Source: Actinomycetota bacterium
Lineage (GTDB): Bacteria; Actinomycetota; Actinomycetes; S36-B12; UBA5976
Direction of reading: 5' to 3'
Assembly (NCBI GenBank): GCA_947452755.1
Contig: CANGDT010000009.1
Coordinates: forward strand, 1-47,646
DNA: 47,646 nt
Positions 7,348 to 15,171 of the stretch are shown in pieces. The notes below the pieces were generated by a model. That model was not told the DNA's origin. It worked only from the letters and a program-made list of their open reading frames with translations, and did not search any database. The stretch's first letter is position 1. Each line of letters begins with the position of its first letter. The position numbers and the translations under genes were made by a program.

Positions 7348-9378
7348 TTAGTGTTGAACGACTGAACCCTGTCCATCTAGTTGGTACGAGCGGACCCAGT
7401 CAACCTTCATCTGCGACGTGGACCAACCGTCGTAAGGTCCACCGAATCCACCATTACCGTCTAGCGGTGAATCGATGGCGTTATTCAGGATGAGGAAGAA
7501 CGGTTGCGTGTACGGCCACTGTGCGGTTCCAGGTGAGTCCGTATAAGCATTCGGGTTCAATGTTGAAGGAGTTCGGGTCAGGAACGCAACCCCATCGACA
7601 TAGAGCGTCACGCTGTCAGGCAGCCAGGCAATTCCATAGCGGTGGTATCGGCCAGTTATCGCGCGTCCGTCATCAAAGGATCCTGCGTTGTAGGAGTGCG
7701 CCTGCCAGTTTGTGATGTCCGTTGAATAGTGGAAGGCACCTGTTGTCAACGTTGGGAAGGCACCCTTACCTTCCATGACATCCATCTCTCCACAATTTGG
7801 CCAGGACACTTCATTGATATTGTCCCCCAGCATCCAGAATGCTGGCCAGTTGCCACCACCAACCGGAGTGGCAATGCGCGCTTCGATGTATCCGTATTGG
7901 AAGGAAACTTTGCCTTGAGTATCGAGTCGGCCACTGTTGAAGTCACAGAATTTCCAGTCGACACCACAGTTGCTATTACTTTCGCTAGCGAGGTGTGTCG
8001 TTGTGATGACTAGGTTTCCCAATGCAGTTCCATCTAGCTTGGATGCATCGGGGATGTAATGCTGACGCTCGCCGCCGTAACATGAGCCACCGCCGTTTGC
8101 AGCCGTCTGGCCACAGTATCGTCGAATCCAGTTGCTTGTTGAAGGTGCAGCACCGGCATTCCCGGTGAATGCATCCTTCCATAACTGGTTTCCAATTACA
8201 TGCCCGTCGATTGTGGGCTTGAGGTCCACATTGGGATCTTCCTCGACAGGTGCAACGGGCTCCTTAAAGAAGCTCAGATTGAGGACATCAGAAATCTGGT
8301 CCAATTCACCAAAATTTGTTGTGGTCTTTCCATCAGGAACAAGCATCGGAGCTACCTGCCCAATGATCTTTCCTGACCCGCGCAATGCATTTAATGAAAC
8401 GCCAGCAGGAAAATCCGGGGCATTGGCAATCAAGTCTGTATTAGAAAAAGTAAATGTCACGCGACCATGAACATCAGTCATTCCTGGAATTCGAGCCGAA
8501 TCAGTTCCTGCACCGCTCTGCATACCATTTACATCGCCAACCGACGTTGAAAATTTTGCATTCGACCCTGAATTGGCACGATTTACGCGCAGAAATATCT
8601 CATGGTTTGTGATGAGGGCACCGTTTTGGTTGCGTGCTTCGTACGTCAATGAAATCGGCGCACTTGCCACTGCTGCCCGGAAGAAATACTGACTACCCGC
8701 AGCAAACCAATCCTGGCTGACAAAATACGTCATGTCGCCCGCATCGTTGACCGTCAGCGCGTCATTCACATCCGGAGAGACCAGTCGAATTGTGGCCGTC
8801 GTGACATTGACCGGAGGCAAAACCGGTGCAACTGGCCGAGCAGCTACTCCAGCCGATACCTTACCTACGCCGTATTTGCTGATTGCGCGCAATTTAATCG
8901 TGTAGGCAACATCGTTATTGAGACCAGATATGACTACGGGGCTTACCTTCTTGGTAGGAAGGAATGACACCCATGATGCGCCGTTGTTAAGTGTGTATTG
9001 GTAATTCGTTACCGGACCATCGCCAGAAGCGCCGGCGGTGAAACGCACGGTTGCGCGACCATCACCATTCGTTACAGCCAGCCCAGTCGGAGCGGCCGGA
9101 ACCACAGCAACCTTCCATAACTTTTGACTACCAGATTGCTTGCACGCGTAAGTCACATTGGACAAAGTCAAAATAGAAACAGTTGAAGGGCAGTTTGCGC
9201 CGGCATTCCACTGCTTCTTGGTTCCGGTCTTTACACAGGTGTAGAGACGGCCAACCGAGACTTTTTTAGCGCCAATTGAAGTACACGACGTTTTAGCAAT
9301 AGTTCCTGCCGAGGATGGCAACGTCACGGCGAACACACCAACAGCAACAGTGGCCAAAATCAAAATACGCGTACGCAT
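7348..9378 (-). CDS. Secreted Fn3 plus GH16 glucanase
   Basis: The product is 676 residues. A signal peptide covers residues 1-25. Two Cys-containing mini-repeats follow (about 30-90; LYTCVKTGTKKQW and TYACKQSGSQKLW). Then come an Fn3 domain (about 93-185), a beta-rich linker region (about 195-385) and a GH16 domain (about 395-670). The catalytic signature GEMDVMEGKG places nucleophile E531, D533 and acid/base E536. GH16 members of this type are usually laminarinases or other beta-1,3(4)-glucanases, so the substrate is probably an algal or fungal beta-glucan, which is inference. A ribosome site AAGGATG precedes the ATG. It converges on the amylase gene with 13 bases between, so the two secreted hydrolases sit tail to tail. 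Confidence 0.88.
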   Translation of the reverse strand: MRTRILILATVAVGVFAVTLPSSAGTIAKTSCTSIGAKKVSVGRLYTCVKTGTKKQWNAGANCPSTVSILTLSNVTYACKQSGSQKLWKVAVVPAAPTGLAVTNGDGRATVRFTAGASGDGPVTNYQYTLNNGASWVSFLPTKKVSPVVISGLNNDVAYTIKLRAISKYGVGKVSAGVAARPVAPVLPPVNVTTATIRLVSPDVNDALTVNDAGDMTYFVSQDWFAAGSQYFFRAAVASAPISLTYEARNQNGALITNHEIFLRVNRANSGSNAKFSTSVGDVNGMQSGAGTDSARIPGMTDVHGRVTFTFSNTDLIANAPDFPAGVSLNALRGSGKIIGQVAPMLVPDGKTTTNFGELDQISDVLNLSFFKEPVAPVEEDPNVDLKPTIDGHVIGNQLWKDAFTGNAGAAPSTSNWIRRYCGQTAANGGGSCYGGERQHYIPDASKLDGTALGNLVITTTHLASESNSNCGVDWKFCDFNSGRLDTQGKVSFQYGYIEARIATPVGGGNWPAFWMLGDNINEVSWPNCGEMDVMEGKGAFPTLTTGAFHYSTDITNWQAHSYNAGSFDDGRAITGRYHRYGIAWLPDSVTLYVDGVAFLTRTPSTLNPNAYTDSPGTAQWPYTQPFFLILNNAIDSPLDGNGGFGGPYDGWSTSQMKVDWVRSYQLDGQGSVVQH

Positions 9379-9427
9379 GACACATCCTTAGAACCGTTGA
9401 TACGCGCACACGTATTTGAGTGAATGT

Positions 9428-10021
9428 CTAGCCGAGTTTGTGGACTAAACCGGTGGACCAGCCCTCTACGCACTTCACATATGCGCTGACAACCTGGGCC
9501 AAAGTTACTGGCTCAAAGCCAGGAAAATATGCGTGGTACCCCGTTGCTTCAGTCAATACTGTTGGGCTAACGGCGTTAATACGAATCGCGCGTGGAAGTT
9601 CGATGGACGCGGTGTAAGTGAATGCTTCGAGGGCACCGTTTGAAAGTGCTGCCGCGGTTCCTGTTTGGATTGCTTCGCGACCAAGTATGCCGGTGATCAA
9701 AGTAAATGATCCGGAATCATTAACGTAGTCAATTCCCTGACGCACAAGTTCTACCTGACCAAGGGCTTTGTCCATGACACTGTCACGGTATTCATCAAAT
9801 GACATATCTTCAACAGTTTTGAAAGTTACTTTTCCCGCACATGACACAACAGCATCAACTTTTCCGACTGCGGAATACATCGCAGCGATTGATTCTGGTT
9901 TGGTGAGGTCTACGGATACTTCGCTGGATCGTGAAGCACGAATCACGTCGTGGTTGGCAGATAGAGCATCTGCGACACCGGCTCCAATTAAGCCAGATGC
10001 GCCAACAACGAGAACCTTCAT
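9428..10021 (-). CDS. Short atypical SDR-family protein
   Basis: The product is 197 residues. It begins with a Rossmann strand and the nucleotide-binding glycine motif GASGLIG (residues 7-13). VVSCAG and RINAVSPTVLTEA follow, as in short-chain dehydrogenases. The usual catalytic YxxxK is not seen: the corresponding stretch reads SNGALEAFTYTASIELP, with Asn-Gly where the Tyr would be. This is a recognised short subgroup of the family, annotated only as short-chain dehydrogenase. The ATG at 10021 is chosen because GGAGG lies 5 bases upstream; an ATG at 10033 overlaps that site. It is probably its own unit, because a strong terminator lies upstream at 10098-10133. The substrate is unknown. Confidence 0.8.
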   Translation of the reverse strand: MKVLVVGASGLIGAGVADALSANHDVIRASRSSEVSVDLTKPESIAAMYSAVGKVDAVVSCAGKVTFKTVEDMSFDEYRDSVMDKALGQVELVRQGIDYVNDSGSFTLITGILGREAIQTGTAAALSNGALEAFTYTASIELPRAIRINAVSPTVLTEATGYHAYFPGFEPVTLAQVVSAYVKCVEGWSTGLVHKLG

Positions 10022-10097
10022 GTGAACCTCCATTTAGAGTGCGCAATCCACGACGCGCACTTGGTTATCAGACACGCTAGCAGTTCCCGCAAACATA

Positions 10098-10133
10098 AGT
10101 GCGCCCGCCAAACCGAAGTTTGACGGGCGCACT
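10098..10133 (-). terminator. Strong intrinsic terminator after the permease-cyclase operon
   Basis: Two 16-base arms (10098-10113 and 10118-10133) pair with a single C/A mismatch around a 4-base loop. On the minus strand the hairpin is followed by TTATGTTT. It lies 12 bases past the stop of the cyclase-family gene, which it should terminate, and it separates that operon from the SDR gene. Confidence 0.85.
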
Positions 10134-10144
10134 CTTAATGCGTG

Positions 10145-10858
10145 TTACTTGCCTGGAATCAGAGCAAGGATGCGGGCAGGGCTGCCCGATCCATCAACCA
10201 GCGGGAGAACACCGATAAATACCAGTGCGCCTGTAGCTGGCAGGCTCTTCAGGTTTGTCAGGTTTTCAATGTGCCACACGTTGCGCGGCAAAGTCACGTG
10301 TGCGTGGACTGGGAAGTCCGCATCTGCACCGCGATCAATACCAAGTGTGTCTAGACCGATACCTGCAACCTTGCGAGTCTCGACAAGGTAGGTAGCTGCT
10401 TCTGCACCAAAGCCTGGGAAGTGAAGACCATCCGGACCAGCGCCATACTTTTCTGGCTCTGATTCGTAGTAATCTTCCCAACCCGTGCGAAGGAGCACGA
10501 CTGAGCCTTCTGGAATTGCGCCGTTCTTTTCTTCCCACGCAAGAACCGTGGAGAGTTCCAGAACTGCATCGCCATTTCCATTGATGTCTGCGGACGCATC
10601 GATCATCACAGCTGGGCTGACCAGGGTCTGCAAAGGCAGATCCGTCACAGCTGCGCTGCCTTCAACGAAGTGGTTTGGCGCATCAACGTGCGTTCCACTG
10701 TGCTCGAAGAAGTGAACGAGACGTGCAAAGTAACCATCGTGCTTTACAGTTACGGCAACATCTGCGGAAGGTGCTGGTGCACCTGGCCACATGATGGTGT
10801 CTGGACCTAACGGAAGTGTTAGGTCCACAACTGTGTAGCTACCCCAAGGGTTAGACAT
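10145..10858 (-). CDS. Cyclase-family metal-dependent hydrolase (kynurenine formamidase-like)
   Basis: The product is 237 residues. The family metal motif HxGTHxDxPxHF is intact (H53, H57, D59, H63), and GIDTLGID-like and HVTLPRN segments follow as in the cyclase family. Known members hydrolyse amides or cyclic amides and anhydrides (N-formylkynurenine, isatin); others act in polyketide cyclisation. No signal peptide is present, so it is cytoplasmic. Its ATG overlaps the last 8 bases of the permease gene upstream, which indicates translational coupling and suggests that the permease brings in the substrate or a precursor. The real substrate cannot be told, and the absence of other tryptophan-degradation genes nearby argues against simply calling it kynurenine formamidase. 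Confidence 0.82.
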   Translation of the reverse strand: MSNPWGSYTVVDLTLPLGPDTIMWPGAPAPSADVAVTVKHDGYFARLVHFFEHSGTHVDAPNHFVEGSAAVTDLPLQTLVSPAVMIDASADINGNGDAVLELSTVLAWEEKNGAIPEGSVVLLRTGWEDYYESEPEKYGAGPDGLHFPGFGAEAATYLVETRKVAGIGLDTLGIDRGADADFPVHAHVTLPRNVWHIENLTNLKSLPATGALVFIGVLPLVDGSGSPARILALIPGK

Positions 10859-12299
10859 CGATCTCAGCCAGGCCTTCGTCGTTTGTCAGGCGCTCGCCCA
10901 TCTTGCGGGCGAATCCACCTGCAAAAATGACGAACACTGTTGAGATCAGAAGGATTGCAACAACCACGATGACGTATCCGCGTGCTGGACCTTCAGCAGC
11001 AACTGGCCAAACATTGCGGAATACGGTGTAAACCAAAATGGCAAGACCGATAACCGGAACGATGATTTCGTAAACTGGAGCCTTCAACTTGATACCGAAT
11101 AGGTACTTGATAGCTCCAACAACGGTCAAGCTGTACGACACAAGAATCAGAACAGTACCCATCGTTGCCGTGGCAAGGAAGATATCGAACGAACCTGCGT
11201 TGTAGATGACCTTCCATGCAGCCATTGCAGCAAGTGCGATGCCTGAAGCCCAGTACACCGCTGTAGTCGGAACGCCAGACTTATCTGAAACCTTTGAGAA
11301 GGTTTTGATGTCAGCGTCGCGGCCAAGCGCGAACAGAACGCGTGCAGCGCCAAGAAGTGATGCGAGCAAGCAAGCAAAACCTGAGATTGCTGCACCAGCG
11401 GTGATGATGACGCCGAGCCATGAACCAACGAATTCTGTACCAAGATCACCAAGAAGTGATGCGGAGCCAATGAACGCCTTAGTTCCAGCTTCGTCTGTAC
11501 CGAAACCGATAACTTCAACGTAAGTTACGAAGACGTAGTAGGTACCAACGAGAAGTGCTGACCATAGAAGTGCTTTCGGAATGTCCTTCTTTGGTGCATG
11601 AGCTTCTTCACCAAGGGTGATTGCAGCTTCGAAACCTGCGAATGACAAGAAACCAAAAACGATTGCAAGGAATGCTGCGCTTGAATCCAGGCCGGCTGGC
11701 AACTGGAATGGTTCAGCAGAGATGGTCTGACCATGTGTGCCATTGCCGGTAGCAATCTTGACCAACACGATGATTGCGGTGATCAGAATGAGAACTACAG
11801 TTCCACCTTCGATGTAAAGAAGTGCACGGGTGCCCTTCTTTACGGGCTGGATAGCAACGAACACTGCGATTGCCAAAGCAACAAGGCCAAAGCCAAATGC
11901 AAGTGGATCAATTTCGCCGGTGTACACCTTGAGTTCCAGAAGGGTAGCTACAACGAATCGACCTGTGACGTTGAAGCAGAAACCAATGAAAAGGATGTAT
12001 GCAGAGAGCAACGACACACCAGCAACAACACCGGCACGTGGGCCGAGTGTCTTACCAACAAGTGCGTACATCGAACCTGAGTGGTTGAAGCGCTGGGTTA
12101 AGCGAATGAAGCCGTAGCTTACGAACAGGACGCCTACGAATGCCAGCAGGAATGCCAAAGGAACGGCACGACCGACGATTGTTGCAGGACCCTGTGGGTT
12201 GATGTTGGCGGCCATTGACGGCGCCATCAGAGCAATGGAAATACCAATTACTTCCAAAATACCCAAGCTCTTGGTGAGCTTCTTACCTGTGTCACTCAT
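10851..12299 (-). CDS. APC-superfamily amino acid/amine permease
   Basis: The product is 482 residues with about 12 hydrophobic segments. The N-terminal helix pattern (IGISIALMAPSMAANINPQGP) and the FGFLSFAGFEAAITLGEEAHAPKKDIPKAL stretch, in which a helix break is followed by the EE..P loop, are typical of the amino acid-polyamine-organocation superfamily. It should import an amino acid, amine or related compound with H+ or Na+. AGGAG lies 8 bases before the ATG. It is the first gene of a two-gene operon with the cyclase-family hydrolase and is divergent from the acetamidase gene. The cluster context suggests a nitrogenous substrate that is then opened by amidohydrolases. Confidence 0.9.
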   Translation of the reverse strand: MSDTGKKLTKSLGILEVIGISIALMAPSMAANINPQGPATIVGRAVPLAFLLAFVGVLFVSYGFIRLTQRFNHSGSMYALVGKTLGPRAGVVAGVSLLSAYILFIGFCFNVTGRFVVATLLELKVYTGEIDPLAFGFGLVALAIAVFVAIQPVKKGTRALLYIEGGTVVLILITAIIVLVKIATGNGTHGQTISAEPFQLPAGLDSSAAFLAIVFGFLSFAGFEAAITLGEEAHAPKKDIPKALLWSALLVGTYYVFVTYVEVIGFGTDEAGTKAFIGSASLLGDLGTEFVGSWLGVIITAGAAISGFACLLASLLGAARVLFALGRDADIKTFSKVSDKSGVPTTAVYWASGIALAAMAAWKVIYNAGSFDIFLATATMGTVLILVSYSLTVVGAIKYLFGIKLKAPVYEIIVPVIGLAILVYTVFRNVWPVAAEGPARGYVIVVVAILLISTVFVIFAGGFARKMGERLTNDEGLAEIDV

Positions 12300-12537
12300 C
12301 TAGATATCTCCTAGTTGTTTTCCTGTGGGCCTCGGGACGGCCACAAGAACGTTAGTGCCGATTATGGCGTATTTATAGATATGTGCATGCGAACTATTGG
12401 CAGTTACTGCCGAGTAATTAATGCTTATTTTTGGGCATTTGCGCCATTCATGGCCACAAAACACTACATATGGACAAAAAGAGGCGAAATTCTGCAAATG
12501 GACACAATATATAGTGTTACTAAAACCAAGGAGAATC
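12300..12537. promoter_or_regulatory. Divergent control region between permease and acetamidase operons
   Basis: This 238-base gap has no gene I can support. It holds the ribosome sites of both flanking genes, AT-rich stretches, a repeated ATGGACA (around 12474 and 12499) and the palindrome listed separately. Both promoters of the catabolic cluster must lie here, but I cannot point to clear -35/-10 pairs. Confidence 0.5.
12502..12517. promoter_or_regulatory. Candidate operator palindrome upstream of the acetamidase gene
   Basis: ACACAATATATAGTGT is a 16-base inverted repeat with one mismatched pair, placed 20 bases before the acetamidase start and thus near the expected promoter. Its size and AT-rich centre would suit a GntR- or TetR-like dimer. 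No regulator gene lies in the window. The role is inferred from symmetry and position. Confidence 0.35.
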
Positions 12538-13464
12538 ATGGCTGAGTCCCAATATCAACTGTCCCGCGACACGCACGTGTGGTCGTTTAATGCCCAGGCC
12601 CAGCCCACTATCACAGTCGATTCTGGATCAATTATTGATATTGAGACGTGGGACTGTTTCACCGGTCAAGTCACCAGCGAAGCCGACACCGTTGCGAGTT
12701 TGGACCTCACTCGAGTCAATAGTGCAACAGGACCCATTGCCGTCAACGGCGCTGAACCAGGTGACACCCTTGCTGTGACACTCCTAGATATTCAACCGGG
12801 ACCTATCGGCGCAGGGATGATCATTCCTGAATGGGGCCAACTTATCGATCAGGTCACTGCCCCCCAGACGCGTATTTTCCAGGTCAAGGACGGCGTCATC
12901 ACGATGAACGACCGCGTGCAGTTCCCTACCCGACCCATGTTCGGTGTCATCGGTGTTGCACCCGAATCCGGTGACATCTCAACATTTCTGGCCGGACGCC
13001 ACGGCGGCAACATGGATGACCGAATGAATGGCATCGGCGCGACCGTACACATGCCAGTTTTCCAAAGCGGTGCAATGCTCTCAATCGGCGATATGCATGC
13101 CTCAATGGGTGACGGTGAGATTTCTGGAACTGGTGTAGAAATTGGTGGCACAGGACGCATCAAAGTTGAAGTCATCAAGAACCGTGCTGCCGGCTGGCCA
13201 GTAACCGAAACTGCGACTCACTGGTACACGCATGGCGCAATTGAAGAAGGTGGCACCTTGAATGAAGCCATCAAGATTGCGTGCGAGCAAGCAGCTAAGT
13301 TACTCGTTGATCAATGGGGTTTCACTATTGAGGACGCGTTTATCTTTCTCTCTGTCGCTGGAGATGCCGGAATTGCCCAATCAACGCATCCTTGCCCAGG
13401 CAGTGTTATCGCCCGCATGGGCGTGCCCAAAATTGCCGCCTGCCCCACACCTTTCAAAGTCTGA
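12538..13464 (+). CDS. Acetamidase/formamidase family protein
   Basis: The product is 308 residues, normal for the FmdA/AmdA family. The family signature GDMHASMGDGEISGTG is present, along with GHHGGNMD-like (GRHGGNMDDR) and VEIGGTGR segments. Members hydrolyse short amides such as formamide or acetamide to ammonia and the acid, using a metal. AAGGAG lies 4 bases before the ATG at 12538. An upstream in-frame ATG at 12421 would pass through the palindrome and lacks family similarity, so it was not chosen. The ALDH gene follows on the same strand after 131 bases. With the cyclase-family hydrolase on the other arm, the cluster holds two different amide-bond hydrolases. Confidence 0.88.
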   Translation: MAESQYQLSRDTHVWSFNAQAQPTITVDSGSIIDIETWDCFTGQVTSEADTVASLDLTRVNSATGPIAVNGAEPGDTLAVTLLDIQPGPIGAGMIIPEWGQLIDQVTAPQTRIFQVKDGVITMNDRVQFPTRPMFGVIGVAPESGDISTFLAGRHGGNMDDRMNGIGATVHMPVFQSGAMLSIGDMHASMGDGEISGTGVEIGGTGRIKVEVIKNRAAGWPVTETATHWYTHGAIEEGGTLNEAIKIACEQAAKLLVDQWGFTIEDAFIFLSVAGDAGIAQSTHPCPGSVIARMGVPKIAACPTPFKV

Positions 13465-13595
13465 GTCCAAAGTCACCCCACATGACGGGCACACCCGGGT
13501 AATTGGTTGGCCAGTCATCAGGCAAAATGGAGTTAGCAACGTGGCTACCGCTTGAGGCGCACGCCACCCACTAAGAGGCCACATAGAGGAATGAC

Positions 13596-15122
13596 ATGAG
13601 CGTCCAGCCAGCAACGCAAGAAATCATCACAGAACTTGAAGCCGCACTTTCCCGAATTGGTGTTGATGCCAACGCCTGGAAGGGCAACGAACCTGTTTCT
13701 ACCCCGGTAACCGGCGAAACTATTTTTAGCACGTTGACTCATACGGCCAAAGATGTTGATGCCGCAATTACTCGAGCAGCCGAAGCATTCATTCAGTGGC
13801 GGGACGTCCCTGCACCTGTGCGTGGCGCACTCATCAAGCGTTGGGGCGAATTGCTCACCGAATACAAGGATGACTTGGCCGTTGTTGTCGGCGCAGAAGT
13901 TGGCAAAATAACTTCCGAGGCTCGCGGCGAAGTTCAAGAAATGATCGACATTTGCGATCTCGCCGTTGGTCAGTCGCGCCAGCTATTCGGTAAGACAATC
14001 CCATCTGAGCGCCCTGGTCATCGCCTTGCAGAAACATGGCACCCACTTGGAGTTGTCGGCATCATCTCCGCGTTCAACTTCCCTGTTGCCGTGTATGCAT
14101 GGAACACCGCGCTCGCACTTGTTGCAGGTGACACTGTCGTATGGAAGCCCGCTGAAACGGGTCGCCTCTCAGCCGTAGCCACAGATGCACTCCTTGCCCG
14201 CGCAGTTCGCGAAGTCGGCGCACCTGCCGGAATCCACCAGCTTGTTCTTGCAGATCGCGTTGCAGGTCAGGCATTGGTTGAAGACCCACGGGTAGCCCTT
14301 GTTTCGGCAACAGGTTCAGTGCGCATGGGTCGAGAAATTGCGCCATTGATTGCTGCTCGATTTGGTCGGGCACTTTTGGAACTTGGCGGAAACAATGCTG
14401 CAATCGTGGCTCCGTCTGCTGATCAAGATTTGGCGCTTCGTGGAATTGTGTTTGCTGCGGCTGGAACCGCCGGTCAGCGCTGCACAACCCTGCGCCGCCT
14501 GATTGTTCATGAATCATTGGCCGATGCACTTGTTGATCGCATCGCGGCCGCATACAAGACACTTTCTATTGGTGATCCCCGCACTGAAGGAACTTTGGTT
14601 GGACCTTTGGTGAACAAGAAGAGTTTTGACGCTCAACAAGCTGCACTTGCCCAGGCGGTGGCCGAAGGCGGGACCGTGGTTTACGGTGGCGATCGAGTTC
14701 TTGCCGATGTTCACCCAGACGCCTATTACGTACAACCTGCAGTTGTTCGCATGCCAGCGCAATCAGCAGTTGTTCAGGAAGAAACATTCGCACCAATCCT
14801 GTACGTGCTGACATACAAGACCTTGGATGAAGCAATCGCACTTCAGAATGGCGTTCCGCAGGGACTGTCATCAGCAATCTTCACAAATGATCAGGCTGAG
14901 GCAGAGATTTTCCTCTCCGCACGCGGCTCAGATTGTGGTATCGCCAACGTCAACATCGGAACTTCCGGTGCGGAAATTGGCGGAGCATTCGGTGGCGAGA
15001 AGGAAACCGGTGGCGGTCGTGAATCAGGTGCTGATTCATGGAAGGCCTACATGCGCCAAGCAACAAACACAGTGAATTTCTCAGGTCAATTGCCACTCGC
15101 ACAGGGTGTCAAGTTCCTCTAG
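13596..15122 (+). CDS. ALDH7-type aldehyde dehydrogenase (L-aminoadipate-semialdehyde/piperideine-6-carboxylate dehydrogenase-like)
   Basis: The product is 508 residues. The catalytic Cys is C296 in GQRCTTLRR and the general base is E262 in ELGGNN. The C-terminal stretch GGAFGGEKETGGGRESG, followed by SWKAYMRQATNTVNFS and LPLAQGVKF, is the recognisable tail of the ALDH7 (antiquitin, AmaB/Pcd) group. That group oxidises alpha-aminoadipate semialdehyde, which is in equilibrium with piperideine-6-carboxylate, to L-2-aminoadipate with NAD+. This links the cluster to lysine, pipecolate or cyclic amine breakdown. The group assignment is sequence-based recognition and the pathway is inference. AGAGGA lies upstream of the ATG. 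The neighbouring acetamidase is probably co-transcribed. Confidence 0.88.
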   Translation: MSVQPATQEIITELEAALSRIGVDANAWKGNEPVSTPVTGETIFSTLTHTAKDVDAAITRAAEAFIQWRDVPAPVRGALIKRWGELLTEYKDDLAVVVGAEVGKITSEARGEVQEMIDICDLAVGQSRQLFGKTIPSERPGHRLAETWHPLGVVGIISAFNFPVAVYAWNTALALVAGDTVVWKPAETGRLSAVATDALLARAVREVGAPAGIHQLVLADRVAGQALVEDPRVALVSATGSVRMGREIAPLIAARFGRALLELGGNNAAIVAPSADQDLALRGIVFAAAGTAGQRCTTLRRLIVHESLADALVDRIAAAYKTLSIGDPRTEGTLVGPLVNKKSFDAQQAALAQAVAEGGTVVYGGDRVLADVHPDAYYVQPAVVRMPAQSAVVQEETFAPILYVLTYKTLDEAIALQNGVPQGLSSAIFTNDQAEAEIFLSARGSDCGIANVNIGTSGAEIGGAFGGEKETGGGRESGADSWKAYMRQATNTVNFSGQLPLAQGVKFL

Positions 15123-15133
15123 AACGTAACTGA

Positions 15134-15171
15134 AAGTATGTCCCTAGTCGCTATCGACTGGGGACATACTT
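15134..15171. terminator. Bidirectional terminator overlapping the acyltransferase 3' end
   Basis: A 17-bp stem (one T-G wobble) with loop CTAT spans 15134-15171. On the plus strand it follows the ALDH stop by 11 bases and is trailed by ATTTAT. On the minus strand its right arm encodes the last codons of the acyltransferase (KYVPSR), and the stop falls in the loop. It should serve both convergent genes, more clearly the plus-strand one. Confidence 0.8.

Noticed and set aside
10145-10858. Naming the cyclase-family gene kynB
   Set aside because: The metal motif fits the whole family, and no kynureninase or tryptophan dioxygenase gene is nearby to support the specific name.
13545-13937. Antisense open frames opposite the ALDH, RCC1 and other large genes
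   Set aside because: They lack ribosome sites and family features and are explained as shadows of well-supported genes on the other strand.
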